A stretch of DNA of 64,000 nucleotides from Aralia elata (Eukaryota > Streptophyta > Magnoliopsida > Apiales > Araliaceae), in assembly GCA_034770075.1 (NCBI GenBank), contig CM068388.1:20083206-20147205 (forward strand). Direction: 5' to 3'. The notes beneath the pieces are model-generated. The model was not told where the DNA came from. It did no database searches and saw only the letters and a list, made by a program, of their open reading frames with translations. Shown here one piece after another: positions 10,533-23,200 of the stretch. How positions within the stretch are numbered: position 1 is the first letter of the stretch; each line of letters begins with the position of its first letter. The position numbers and the translations under genes were made by a program.

Positions 10533-13500
10533 AATGAGGGTTCTTGGAGAGACGGATACTTGACTAAGGATGGAGATTTGAAGTGATTAGGGTTATGAGG
10601 CTTCTAGAGGTTGCTGGTTTTGGTTTTGCTAAAGATTTGATGATTCTAGGGTTTTGAGAGATCAGCACAGCTTTATGAGAGGAACGATATTGATAACTGA
10701 TAGGAAAGAGCAACCGTCAGTATTTGAAATCTGACTTATATCAGTTCCCTCTTTTTGTCCAGTACACGTGTGAGAAACCCATTTGCTGAACGTGGCCAAC
10801 TGTGTTGAAACTTCCATAACTGCTGCACATCAGTTACTAAGAACGTGGCCCATGTCCTTTTGACTCTTGACTTAACCCGTTCATAGAGTGACTTAATGGC
10901 ATTGCCCTTTACTCTACGATCATGTCTTCTTTGAGAATTGAGCTTAGTCACGCCTATTGCTGCTCAGATGTTGACTTGCACTTTAGGACCAGCTTCTTTC
11001 TCTTCTAGAGAATCCCATGATCAACTTTCTTTTTAGGGGATCAGCCTTTCTCCATTGTTTCTTTTACATCTTCAGCTCTGGAGAATTGCTGGTGATGCAT
11101 TCTCATTTAGTCTTTCGACAGGACTAAGGAAGCTCAGAGAGGACAGGCCTCTAAGTTTGAAACGTACGCTTAGTTGGTCTCTGAGGCGCTTGTCTGAGGA
11201 AGGACTGTTTGGATAAGGTGTTTAGAATGTCATCACTGTACTCCTTGGATTTGATTAGATATAAGGTATGGGAGTAGTGTTTAGTAGGTTGTGGTCGTAG
11301 AGTCAACGTACTCTACGATCATGGTGTCAATCATAATGAATGACTCTACGACTTTTAATAGTATGGCTGGCCTGGTTTGACAGTCGTAGAGTTTAGGAAT
11401 TTTATGATGAGGATTCATTTGGTTCATCAGGCACAGAGTTTTGGGACTCTGAGTCTGGGACAGGGTTGTGTATAATGGAGTGTCACCTTAAGGACTATAG
11501 GAGCTTCATTTTGCTTGAGTCATGAAATGGTTGAGATCAAGGGCTTGATTTGTCTCCTAACCTGCCAGAGAACTTTTGACCCTGCATGCTCACATGCCAT
11601 CTGTTAGGCTCAAATATTTTCTTTTGCACCCAAGGCTATAGCTTTGTGACTCTTTTCATCTTGCAGCTTCACATTCTTCATCTCTTCAATTTCCTTGATT
11701 CCTTATCAAATTGAGCATTGCTGAACTTATCAGATTGTTGCTCCCCATACTTGATACTTCCATTTTAGATGAATGTCTATCTTTCTTCATCTGATCGTAG
11801 AGCATTCTCTTCAGCACTGGTCACTCTACGATCCTTTCCTTTGCACTGTTGCCGTAGAGCTGATGAAGTCTTGTACCCTTGGTTGCTCTATGATCCTTCC
11901 ATTTACACTGTGACCGTAGAGATGATGAAGACCTGATTTTTGTACTGCTTCTTGAGGAGCTTTATTATGCTGTATGAAGCTCCAACTTCTGAGAGGGATT
12001 TGTTGTAGAATCATGTCTTTGCCGTTTGTTAGGAGTTTGTTGATGAGGATCATTCTTTTCCAACTTTTTTCCTTGAATATGCATGAGTAATTATGATACC
12101 TGCAGGTTAACTCAATTTCTAACTTGGTACCCAATATTCTTTGGGTCCTGCTGGATTAGTTCTTTTGAAATCTCAAGTCTTTTCCAGACTGTGATTTCAC
12201 AATTTATGCAGCTTAAATGAGGTGATAACAAGACATGTTGCATGAAGTGTGTGTGAGAGAAAACATGATAAAACGGATGTGGGTCCTCAATCCTTCTCCT
12301 TAGATGAGTCATTGCTTGCATCTTGTTCTAAGTGTTTGAACCTTAGTAGAGTGGTGATCAGTTCTGTGAGTTGTACCTAGATGGTCCGTAGAGTTGATCA
12401 GTCTCTACAACCCTTTAGTGCACAGCTGCAGACATGATTACACTCTACGACTTTATCAAAGACTTAGATAATGAAGTAATGTACTACTCATCAAATAAGA
12501 TGTGAGGACTAAGGTAGGATGCAAATGGCTCATTAAAAGCACAGTCACCTATTAAACAACAGAGTTTAAAAAACTTGAGGTGATATTACAGATTACAATC
12601 CCAGAACACTTGGTTTTCCACATCTAAGGATAGACTCTCAAAATCAAGATAAATAAGTTTGAGTCTTTATCAGTACACACAGCAGCAATTGCAAAATAGT
12701 TTAAGCATATTATACTCATTTAGCAACAAGATAGAAGAAGACTCTATTTTTAAAGACTTCAGATGTTCATCTCAAGAATTTTATTTTCAGCCTCAAATAT
12801 GGATAGACAACAAAGTGATTGTTAAACCATTATTCTCACTTTCTTTCTTTTTCCTTTTGGGGTTGAAAATGATTTCTTGATATGCTACTGAAGTATGAAG
12901 ACATGCAGCGTATGCAATACATATTAATAATTAAAGACATTTGCATTTTTAAGGAGACAAAAATAGATACCTCACTGATGTCAATATCTTGACAGTCAAT
13001 GGTGCTGCTAGCAATGATGCATTTCTTTGTTAGTTGAACTCCCTCAGGTCATTGCTGGTCTCATCAATTGTTCTTTCATTGTGCGGCATTGACTGATTCA
13101 TTGAGCACATCTTTGAATTTTGCACATGGTTAGTTATGACATCCCATTATTACTGATACGCTTGAATGATCCTCTGTGTTCATATCTTGTAGAGTGTGAA
13201 CATGTCATAAGTGTTGAGAAGCTCATGGAGTCGTTGTAAGTGCATTGATGATGACGCATTATCCTTTAGATAATCCCTTGATCATCCTTCGTAGGACTTC
13301 ACAACATCTTGGGTGGAGATGCAGATTCACTTCTTAATGAAGAATATCTTTGTTCATGCTGCATCTATCTGCTTCCTCCTTATGAGATGATCGATATGCT
13401 CAGTGACATCAACATGCCTGGTGATGATGAGTTTTCCATTCAAGCCCATGGAGTAGCCTGGATAGCTTAGGACAGTTTTTCCTGCATATACAATTTTCAA

Positions 13501-13607
13501 CTTATTAGCTCATTGTTTTATCAACCAATACCTAGACTTACAACTAATTTAACTATGTGTCATGGATCTACTCAAAGCGTGAACTTTAACGAATTCATGA
13601 GAACCTT
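10533..13607 (-). other. 3 kb untranslated leader of the LTR element
   Basis: No convincing coding region is seen between the primer-binding site and the large ORF. The leader holds at least eight exact CTCTACGA/TCGTAGAG words, at about 10911, 11292, 11307, 11344, 11383, 11789, 11824 and 12440. Some form short inverted pairs, for example 11292 with 11307. Confidence 0.65.
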
Positions 13608-13619
13608 GCTCTGATACCA
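13608..13619 (-). other. primer-binding site, initiator tRNA-Met
   Basis: The minus strand reads TGGTATCAGAGC, the standard complement of the 3' end of plant initiator tRNA-Met. It lies two bases inside the 5' LTR end (13622) and fixes the orientation of the element. Confidence 0.9.
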
Positions 13620-13621
13620 AT

Positions 13622-16529
13622 TGTTAGTTCCCAGGGACACAATGTGGATCTAGAAAGGGGGGGTTGAATAGATCTTTTAAAACTTTTTTCATTTATTAAT
13701 GAAAGTATAATCAGTTATGAAAATAGAGAATCAATTCATGCACAGCGGAATAATCATTAATAACCCCTTCATAGATTAAAGCATAATCTTAATTCAATTT
13801 ACAAGTCTATAGTATGGTTGATAACAGATATAGCAGTTCATGGAGCATAAAGTACATGACACAGGAGATTTTAAGTGGTTCGGAGACTGAATAACTCCTA
13901 CTCCACTATTCTACTTCAACAAGTAGGAATCCACTAATTGTTTAAGTCAGAAAGACAAGGACTCTACGCCCTCCTCAAGTCCAGCAGACAAGAGTTGTTT
14001 TTAGTCACAAAGGCAAGGATCCTATGACCCTCCTCAAGCCCCGCAGACACGGATCCTCTGACCCCTCTTGAGTCCTGCACACTTGAGTTGTTTTTAGTCC
14101 CTCGGACAAGGATCCTATGACCCTCTTCAAGCCCAGCAGACTTGGAAACCCAGTTCACAAAGAACTCTTCAAGGCCAGCAGCCTTGGAACCTGTAGACTA
14201 AGCCCAACAAACTTAGAATCTCTTGTACCCTCCGGTACTCAGCAAGTCCAGCAGACTTGACTTCGTTTAGTCACTTAAGACAAGGACGCCTCGCCATCTT
14301 TGGTGTGTTAATTGGTTGTTGGGTTGTGCTGCCAAGATGAACATTGATCTCCTTCATCTTTAGGTACTTGGCAGCTGTTAGTGATCTTCTTCTGGATGCT
14401 GCTTATGATGGTCGTTGAAGCCCTTCCTTCTTCTGGTACATAGCAGATACAGATGATCACTTCCATTGAACACTGGTTGACTTGTCCAAGTCACTTCTTT
14501 ATCTATTCAGTACATAGTGTTCCTTGCTTGATCATAGAGTTGTCCGTTCTGGATTTGGTTACTCTAGATCTTGGCTTCTTGGTCATTCGACTCTTAGCTC
14601 ATATGTCAGCCCTTTGGCATACCTCTCATGTCGTAGTGAAGCTTCTAGCTGATTGTACAATTTGTGTTCTTGCTCTCTTACTTACTGCATACCAACACAC
14701 CCTTCCATTCGAGTGTGGTTGTCTCTTTTGTAGTTCTCCATCTTCCCGTTGAAAGTTTGTCGTTGATATCTTCCCGTTGCACTTCTTTCTGCAAACTTGT
14801 TTATTGTATCACTGAGTATTTTACTTCCCTAAGTCTGTTAATGATGGCTGAGTCAGCATCCATTAGTTGGTACCAAGATAGTGGAGTCACATGCGCTACT
14901 TGTTGACTGCTGCAGATATGACTATTTGAGCTCCACTCAAATTGTTTACTTATTATACTCCTTTGTCTACTCAGCCGCTCATCTTGAAATAGCAACCCTG
15001 AGTGCCCTAATATTTTTAATCCAGCTGGCACTCTCTTACTTGCTCTACGATTATCTTAGGTGTAGCCTGAATCTTTGATCGTAAAGTGAACTACTTGCTT
15101 CTAACTGAAGACTGTTGCCTTTGATCGTAGAGTTTGCAGTTTGTATTCACTTATGCTCTGTGATCCCATTTGGCTTTTCATTCCCAGAGCATAGCACTAT
15201 GATTTTTATTGATCCATTGTTGCAATGTGCTTATTATAGAGGACTGCTCTATGTTCTATAGGTGTTGGCTCTGCTGCTGTGTCATAGAGGACTGCTCTAT
15301 GATCTTCTGTTTGCTGTGACTCCTTTGATGTAGAGGACTGCTCCACTTAATCTTCAGACATTCTTCCTTATGTCATAGAGTGTTGCTCTATGATCTTTTC
15401 GCTTTGTTTCGCTGAGACTGCTTGAGTGCTTCTGTTGTCTTAGACTCAGCTCTACGATTACTTGTTCTTGCTGAACTTTTCCTACTCTACGACCTTTGTC
15501 TTTAATGCAGGTCTAGAGTCTTGATGGATCGTAGAGTGATTACTTGACCTTGTCCTTTGATCTCTGTTATGGTTTGATGCTTTGGTTGTGCTTAGAGATC
15601 TTGCTATGACTGATAGCTCATGCTCAACTTGCTTGGTAGTCTTGAAGATTGTCACTTTATCTTTGAGTGCTTCAGCAGCTACTGCTATACGTTGTTGCTT
15701 GATTGTAACCTGATCATGGGAGTCGTAGAGTGGCTAAGTTTAGACTGACTCTACGAACCTATGTTAGCATACTGATTTCCTCTTTGCATTGCATACTCTA
15801 CGATTCTGAATGAGCTCCTTGTTCTGCCGAGTCACTCTCTACGATTGGCTTGCAAGCTTTGCGTTGACATGCGCAGCTCTACGATTCCCAGTAAATGCTG
15901 CCGAGTGAGCTCTACGATCTGCCGAGCCTGTTACTGTGCTTGCCTGGCAGGCTCTACGATCTTGGGAATTAGCACTACAATGTCGAGGCAACTCTACGTC
16001 CTGGCGAGAGTGCTTTACGTTCTGCCGAAAGAACTCTACGTCCTGCTGAGTTTTACTCTACGTTTTCCTGGCAAACCCTGTGATGGCATACTTGGCTTTG
16101 CGATGTCGACTGACTGCTCTACAATTCGTCACTTAGTCAGTGCAATGCTCTGCGATCAGTCTGGCCCTTGTTTGTATATGTGACATTACAGTACATAAGA
16201 TCAACCTAACAAGTTTGATCTTCTTCTATTCAATTCTAAGTCCTTGTACATCATATTCCTTTAAGGACTTTACAAAGCCTAATATTACAAACATGTTTGA
16301 TCAGATAGATATTCATTCAGCTTAGATCAACCTAACATATTTGATCTTCTAAGTCCTTGTACATATATTTCATTAAGGACTTTACAAAGGCTTTAACAGT
16401 ATGAATGTTCTTCTTATCATTTTGTCATCAATCAAATCACATATAATGAATAGTAGTAATCACATGCAGATCTTATAGCATTCTCCCCCTATGATAATGA
16501 GTGTAACAATCGCATGTTGATTCCCAACA
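13622..16529 (-). repeat. 5' LTR (right copy)
   Basis: It is the direct repeat of 4544-7523 and contains about 12 exact CTCTACGA-type words between 15040 and 15960. Several sites differ from the left LTR by C-to-T or G-to-A at the central CG, as at 16117 (CTCTACAA against CTCTACGA at 7112). Confidence 0.9.
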
Positions 16530-16534
16530 AAGTT
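16530..16534. repeat. target-site duplication AAGTT, right
   Basis: These are the five bases directly after the right LTR, identical to the left copy. A Stowaway-like MITE with its TA site begins at the next base. Confidence 0.85.
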
Positions 16535-16536
16535 TA

Positions 16537-17573
16537 CTCCCTCCATTCCACTTTGAATGGCATGATTCAAATTTAAGGACATTCAAAAAAGGGCTAATGA
16601 AACTTCTGTCCCTCCAAGTATAATTTGTCACAAATGAGCTCATAAAGTAATAAAGCTTGAACCAGGGATCCCCAAGTACATTTAATGAAGTTCATGAACC
16701 CTGAATTTGATAGTTTTTTTTTTATATATTGGAAACAGTCATGTAACTGGCATATGTCTCACTTTATACAATTTGACGTATGTCATACCTATATAACCTA
16801 AATATACGTATTTGAAAGTTAACACATTCAATTGAATCCCTTTCTCATATGAGTTTTCTTGGTTTTGGCTGGAAATTCTGTCTATGAGATTCACAGTACT
16901 AGTCGTTCAATTGATTCTATCTCTATATTTGATACGGGCTCTCAAAATCATGATGTCAGTATGTGGTTGGTGAATGTGAGGAACTTATTCTTGTGGCCTC
17001 TCTAGCTTAGGTCACCTACATCAGATTAATTTCAAGTTGGTACAGTTGTTGCTATTAGGTTTGGTAAAGTTCAAGTCCTTCAAGGTGTTTGCCAAAAGTT
17101 CCGGTTGGTAGTTCTCATTTTGATTGTACATCAAAATTCTCAAACATGTATATCTAATATTTTATACTAAATGAATACAATAAGCCATAACAAATGCAGT
17201 CAAGCAATATAAGAAGTCACGTAGCTGATGCATATCACTATTCCAGCAACCAAAAAAAATAATGGAATTGGCTTCGGGGTCTGTATTGTTTCATCAAATG
17301 TGTTTGGGGTCCGTATTGCAAGCTTTTATACTTCCTGAGCTCACTTGTGAGACGATCTATAGTTCAATGGACAAAAAAGTGTCGTTTGCCAATTAAAGAA
17401 CATGTTTAGAAACAATCTTCTGAAATTTAATTTTATCCAAATTATTGTTTAACACTTAAAAGTGCAATATTAAATAATAAAAAAAAATAAAGACACAAAA
17501 ACATTATCTAGAAATGTCAACGGCACGTATGTCTTAGAATTTTTCCAAACATGTTTAAGTTGAAAGGAGGGAG
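16537..17573. mobile_element. Stowaway/Mariner-like element with TA target site
   Basis: The left end reads CTCCCTCCATTCCACTTTGAA. The right end, reversed, reads CTCCCTCCTTTCAACTTAAA. Both are bordered by TA (16535-16536, 17574-17575). The interior of about 1 kb has no convincing ORF, so it is a non-autonomous copy. The LTR element inserted one step outside its left end. Confidence 0.75.
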
Positions 17574-17630
17574 TATATCATAAGCACCAAAATCACCAAT
17601 TAAAAGATATTATAAACAGATTGATTTTAC

Positions 17631-17722
17631 CAGTTAGAATATATACAACTTGTAGTTCTTTCAGTCGACCAGTAAGAATCAATGCAATGGCTACGGTTCC
17701 ATAAACACAAAGAAGGAAATGC
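17631..17722 (-). pseudogene. DHHC pseudogene exon 7
   Basis: It encodes a membrane segment starting HFLLCVYGTVAIALIL and ending ELQVVYILT. The acceptor is CTGTAG and the donor G/GTAAAA. The next exon lies 13.1 kb away because an LTR element and a MITE occupy intron 7. Confidence 0.8.
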
Positions 17723-18251
17723 CTACAGAATCACTGAAGATAAGGTTTAATATCAATAAAACCACAGTCAAATATAATGCAGCATATGTGCTTCAGGACA
17801 GAATGGTCAGAATAGGACAAGTATATTAGTTCCATGGTCCAAGCACCAAACTGCGATAGCATGGATTGGATTTAGAGATTTAGATCTCCTTGATTATCAA
17901 AGTCTAATTATGAAAGATTTCAACTGAAGAAGGTTTAGTATAGAAGTTAAAAGTTAAGACCATATATGACACTACCAAATGGCCAGTTCCTTATGTGTGA
18001 GAATCATATGTTTAATTACTAAATGAGTAATATGACCATACCATTTATAACAGGCTTAATTTAATTTTTTTAGAACAATAAGAAGCATATGTATGTTTTC
18101 TGAGATGAAGTGCACGTGAACACCAACATATTTCACAAAAATTATGCCATGAAATTGGAATAGAAGAATGCAGAAGGCCACCATTTAATTCAACTATAAT
18201 ATTATTTTTCGTTGGTTGCAAATCAAATGCTGCTAAATTCAATCAACTAAC
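17723..18251 (-). other. intron 6 of the DHHC pseudogene
   Basis: The sequence between exons 7 and 6 has no recognisable feature. Short minus-strand frames here do not match the protein family. Confidence 0.6.
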
Positions 18252-18304
18252 CAGAGAAGAAAAGCCACAAAATATCGGGTGTTTCTCTCCCCAATGCAAT
18301 TATT
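18252..18304 (-). pseudogene. DHHC pseudogene exon 6 (NNCIGERNTRYF)
   Basis: It encodes NNCIGERNTRYFVAFLL, the conserved segment directly after DHHC. The acceptor is CTGCAG and the donor is TG/GTTAGT. The split tryptophan codon is completed by exon 7. Confidence 0.85.
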
Positions 18305-18470
18305 CTGCAGTAATGAGAAATATATTTGAATCCATATATATGAGAAAAAAAATAATAGTTGAAAATATATGCCAACTAAAACACCAATATATAAACAAAG
18401 GGAAAATTAGGTACATAGAAAGCCACCAATATTTAGAATGAAGATAAGAATACAAATTCGTAAAGCTAAC

Positions 18471-18543
18471 CATCCATCCGCAGTGATGGTCAAACCGAGC
18501 AACACAATGACCACATATGCTGCAGTGCTTGGACCTAGCAGGT
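18471..18543 (-). pseudogene. DHHC pseudogene exon 5 (catalytic cysteine-rich domain)
   Basis: It encodes PARSKHCSICGHCVARFDHHCGWM, given here by its key residues only: the HC-x2-C-x2-C zinc ligands and the DHHC active site, whose cysteine carries the acyl group. All catalytic residues are intact although the gene is disabled elsewhere. Confidence 0.9.
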
Positions 18544-18663
18544 CTAAAAAATAAGCAAGGGAACAATCCAATCAGCATATATTACCCAGAAAAAAAGGGT
18601 TGTAAGTGTCTATTACTTATTAAAAAAAGTCAAGTGTCTATTACACAAAACTAATGCACTCAC

Positions 18664-18831
18664 TTTGGAAACTTGCAGGTTGAGCATTTTTTCTCCGAAT
18701 AAATGATATTGTCATAGGGATAAGCAGACATATAACAGGAAAAGTTCTCATTATTCACAGTTCCTGGATCAGTAAAGCTAGTCAATAGAAAGAGTATAAT
18801 ACCCACACCAACTGCCAACAAGCTTGTGTAC
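18664..18831 (-). pseudogene. DHHC pseudogene exon 4 (membrane segment and DPG motif)
   Basis: It encodes a transmembrane stretch, TSFTDPGTVN with the DPG motif of S-acyltransferases, then SAYPYDNIIY and the first zinc-ligand cysteines CSTC. The donor is GTGAGT. Confidence 0.85.
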
Positions 18832-18914
18832 CTGCAACAAGATATAATGTCTATGAAATTATAAAGTCACTGAAAATGGAACCTAAGTACATAGGGAGCG
18901 TGAGAGAGAAAAAC

Positions 18915-19009
18915 CTGTGAATTCCACTAATATAAGGCCCTGGAATATAGCTAAATGATGACTTTACAATAAAGTAATAAGTAGCCTCAATGATTGCCAA
19001 ATATATGGC
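18915..19009 (-). pseudogene. DHHC pseudogene exon 3
   Basis: It encodes a hydrophobic segment (AIYLAIIEATYYFIVK) and then SYIPGPYISGIH. Splice sites are TTGCAG and AG/GT. It joins exon 4 in phase. Confidence 0.8.
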
Positions 19010-19896
19010 CTGCAACACTAGTTTGACTAGAGCAATTAATTTCATGTTCAGCCAAATCTTTTAACCAAACTACATAATTGATGTATGACCATGATAAGAT
19101 ATTCAAAGCGCTATGTTGGTTTCTAGTCGCAACATCACAACTTGTTAAAGCAAACAAAATTCAATGCAAACTTGAAAGGGGTTTAAACTGGATAGTAATA
19201 ACAAATACATACACGTAGAAGTCAAATATGAAGAAGACAGTGGAGATGATGAGGACAAATAGTAAAAACCTCTCACTGCTGACTCAAAAGAGGATTAATA
19301 AGTTCGAATGTTTGAGTATTCCCAACATTCCTTTTGAATGTAGGAATAGCTTTAGTAGTAAAGCATCAAAATCGATTTTAAGCAAGCATAAATGAGAGAG
19401 TTGTTGGAAATGCACAAGAAAAAGAAGAAGAAAAAAAAATTAACCACCCCCCCCCCCCTCTTAAAGACAATCCCTTGTGCAAGAGCCTTGCCCCATTAAT
19501 ATAAGTGCAAGTTAAGTTTTTCTTATTTTAATTCTGTCGTGATTTGCATCATTTGGTAATCGTGTCAAATTACTTTCTAATTAAAGGAATGCAAAGTAAA
19601 TCCTGTAAAGGAGGCAAGACTAGTCAAGTTAAAAGTTAAAAGGGATACATCAGAGAGGTCCTTCGATTGGATGGGAGAACACTGACTTCAATAACCTTCA
19701 ATTGATAGCGGTAAAGAGGAGAAGTAGAGGGATAGAAGCAAAAGTGAAAGGAAAACATGCTGATCATTTGTATGGAAGAATAAAAAGGGGAGGGTAGTCA
19801 AGCTTAGTACACTTTAATTTTTTAAGTTTTTTGCATTTTAGAACTTAAACACAGACGTTAGATATGTATAAATGTATGTATATTTAGGCGAATATA
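19010..19896 (-). other. intron 2, downstream part; poly-C run
   Basis: This is ordinary AT-rich intron sequence with a run of about 13 C at 19448-19460. A 55 bp block at 19804-19860 (AGTACACTTTAATTTTTTAA...) recurs directly at 20231-20290, on the other side of a MITE. Confidence 0.55.
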
Positions 19897-20140
19897 CTAC
19901 TCTCCCTGTCTCATAAAAGTTGTCTTTAATATACTTATTACAAAATTTCAGAAAAACAAAAGTAAAGGAGGAAATAAATATGTTTTAATATTTCCTATAT
20001 TGATCGTACGTAAAAGCACTAAAGATTTTCTTTTATTTAAGAAAATAGTGAAATCTACTTCAAAACTTTTGAATGTGAAATAGACTTTAATATAACATTT
20101 TCAATTGAATTGAGTACTTTAGACATCTTGTATAGGATAA

Positions 20141-20178
<38 letters not shown>

Positions 20179-20207
20179 CGTAGTCATCTTTAGTGGGACA
20201 AACGAAG
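19897..20207. mobile_element. Stowaway-like MITE
   Basis: Ends resembling CTCCCTGTCTCATAAAAGTT and, inverted, CTTCGTTTGTCCCACTAAAG are flanked by TA (19895-19896 and 20208-20209). It is about 310 bp with no ORF, and includes an (AT)n(GT)n microsatellite at about 20141-20178. Confidence 0.6.
20141..20178. repeat. AT/GT microsatellite
   Basis: A run of alternating AT changes into alternating GT, about 38 bases in total, inside the MITE. Confidence 0.9.
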
Positions 20208-20209
20208 TA

Positions 20210-23200
20210 TAACAATAAACTTCATGAAATGCAAAGTACACTTTAATTTTTAAAAATTTTCGTATTTTAGAACTTGAACACAGACGTTTCAATTTAAGAA
20301 TTAAGATATTGAACCTTAACATCTCTAAATTTTATAATGTAAAACTTATTAGCCACTGGATTTAGCATTAATTGTCTGAATAAATCACGTGACTCAAAAT
20401 GAATAATTACTATTTTAAGGATATATCGTCTATACTGGCTCTAATTTTTTTTCTCTTTTTTTCCTTCCATCACACACAAATAACATGTCTACAATTATAT
20501 ATACTTTCAAATATATATATAAGAGTGAAAACGTGTGTATCTAATTGCTGCTCCATGTGTTTGACTACTTCAAACATGTCTTCAACGTTTTTAGGTTAGC
20601 TGGTAATTCTTGTCTAAACGTTTTTAGTTAACTCATCAGTTGCTGTCATCACGCAGTTAACTGATAATAGCCGAAAATCATTTAACCCAAAACTAAAATT
20701 TTGGGATTTGTGTGCAAACAAATATTTTTTAATTTTGATATATTGAACCTTAATATTCCTAAATATATATAATTAAAATCTTTCGGTCACGGTGTGTAAC
20801 AATTGATCAGTATAAGGGTATTTTTGGATAATCTTTCAAATCAACATGGAAAGACCAGGTTCAATTTACTGGTGCACTAGTAAAGTTGACCGAAATTCAA
20901 GGGACGTAACAGTTAAGTCAAATAAACGAAGCAAACAAGTGAAGACCCACAGTCCTTCAAATCAACAAAGTGTGCAGACCACGTTCAAGTAACTGATGCA
21001 CTAGCAGAAAGTGAGTTAGTAGGTCGAGTTTCAAGGGAGCATGATTAAGTGGACAGTTAAGTCAGTGCAACAGCTTCCTAACAACTCTATAAATAAGAGA
21101 AATCCATTTTGCACAAAGACATACACATCCAGTTTTTTTCAATTTTCCAGTAGCATTAGCTTAGTTTCTACAACAATAACTTGTTACGCCAACACTTGAC
21201 TTAATTAACTGTTGTATTTAGGTAGTTTATTGGATTTGCAACTTGTTATGTCAACTTGGACTTAGTTGTATGTTCAATCACAATTGTTTTCTTACATCCA
21301 AACCTTCATATGGTGTTGTTAAATTGCTCTGCACTTTGCCAACGGTTTATTGGTCTGGGTTATAAAGGTTACAACATATCTCAACAATTATTATCAAGTT
21401 TTTATTCAACTATCTGGCATTAATGGTTATATGTTGTATGTTATGTTAATTATAAGTAGTTAATCAACAGATATGATAGTTTAAATTTGGTTTATAGTTG
21501 TTATAATTAATAATTTGGTATTTATTGGTTATTTCACTTGAATTGCATGCTCCACTCTGAACAAATCCATGTAATCAACAAGTATGTATTATAGTTGATT
21601 AGTTAGACTATACGTCATTGGTGGTTGTGGTGCATAATAACTTAGCCATAATCATTTAATCAACGGATAAAATAACTTAATTAATTTTAGTTCAATAGCT
21701 TGGCATTTGTTGTTCAATTTAACTCGGACTATATATCAAAAAATATGCCAGCTAAGTTCAGTTAAGTCTTTAATCAATTATCTGACATTGAAGTCCTTAG
21801 TCAAAGGCAAAAAGACCCATATAGAAGTTATTCCTTTTTCTCTTTAATCGTCTGACTAATTTTGGTTAGGCGGTTGACCAAATAAGAAGGATATTGTTAA
21901 CTGAATATTGAATTACCAGTTAGAATGCACTACTTCACAGTGAGTTCACCAAACTTTGGCACGCCTGCACACAAAAATATTCATAGACAACAATATCAGA
22001 GTATAAATTTTAAAATGTAAAAAAACTTAACAATTTAAAGTGTGTTTAAGCCTCAAATTTTTTCCTCATGTTTATGATTTCGAAAATCTAATAAAATATG
22101 GTTAATTGTTACTCCTTTTGTTCCAAAGGTTATAAATGCATTTGATTTTGTGAAATTAATTTGCAAAATTCTCAAAATCAAAATTGATATGATTTAATTT
22201 AAAATTTGAAAACAACAAACATGATAATTAAAAGTACTTTATATTATAATACATGACAAATATATACATAGGGATAATTTTTTGCAATTTTTTTGTTAAC
22301 ATAGATATGTTTATAAAATTTATTTTTCCCACCTTTAAAAATATAATACTCTTTTGTTTTACAAAAAAAGGTTTACATTTGTTAACTTTTTATTAATCGA
22401 AAAACGTATTTCTTTTATTAATAGTAGTATAAAATGATAGTATGTACTTAACAAGCTAAAAATACACTTAACTAATGTAATCAAATTATTTAAGACATTT
22501 TTTTAGATTAAATATTTGAGACCCCTACCATTAATCAATAAAATTAAAATAAATCCAATGATCTTTGTTTAAAAGCTCTTATTACACCATGCTTAGATAG
22601 AAATAAACTCATTAAGTAGTTAATGGTGATCGCCTTCTCCACCCTCAAGAATTAAATCCAGTTATGAAAAAATATGTAACCAAGATTATATGAACTCTAG
22701 ATTTAGCAAGACAAACTAATTATTTAATTACTTCTCTCATCTATATACCCTGACTTGTCTCATTTAGTTGCGTAATACATCACAACAAAGTGATCTGGGA
22801 TTATCTTAGTTCCTCTCTTGTCAGTCCTCAAACCTTCAAAATTTCAAGAGCTAAATCAAAAGGATAAAAGTGTTATTGATTTTTCAGCATGTCAAAACTA
22901 TTCTCAACAAATTTTATGCAGGATTTCTGTTGGGGGAGAATTAGGGAGCCTGCTTGTCGGGTGCACATACACAAGGCATTAAGACACATGTTTGTAACCA
23001 AATTGGACCTAAAAGTTGAAGCCATTAAGTACTCTCGGAGCCATTCATGCATATTAGTTCTTCATTCTTTACTTTTTCTCTGATGTGGTACTTTAAACTT
23101 GTGAGTTTCTAACAATCTCTCTCTCACAAGTGAGTTCATCACATCAAGAGTTCCCCTCACTTGAACACTTCCCTTCAATCACCGCGAGATCAACTCTTGA

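Larger units (their letters stand above)
4544..16529 (-). mobile_element. complete non-autonomous LTR retrotransposon with 2.9 kb LTRs and a single large ORF
   Basis: Two near-identical direct repeats (4544-7523 and 13622-16529) flank a 6.1 kb interior. The ends are TG...CA and the 5 bp target duplication AAGTT is perfect (4539-4543, 16530-16534). A tRNA-iMet primer-binding site at 13608-13619 and a polypurine tract at 7524-7537 show that the element runs on the minus strand, so the right copy is the 5' LTR. No gag, protease, integrase or RT was recognised. The interior has a 3 kb leader, a 719-codon ORF with an in-frame extension, and a short tail. The PPT and PBS style suggests Ty1/copia-type machinery supplied in trans. 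It sits in intron 7 of the DHHC pseudogene. Confidence 0.9.

Noticed and set aside
13608..13619. Possible tRNA gene
   Set aside because: Only the 12-base complement of the tRNA-Met 3' end is present; no cloverleaf. It is a primer-binding site.
17000..17110. TSFxxSF-like plus-strand words suggesting a copia gag-pre-integrase fragment in the 16537-17573 element
   Set aside because: Only a few short words (such as a region around CTTAGGTCACCTACATCAG) are suggestive, and no continuous frame supports it.
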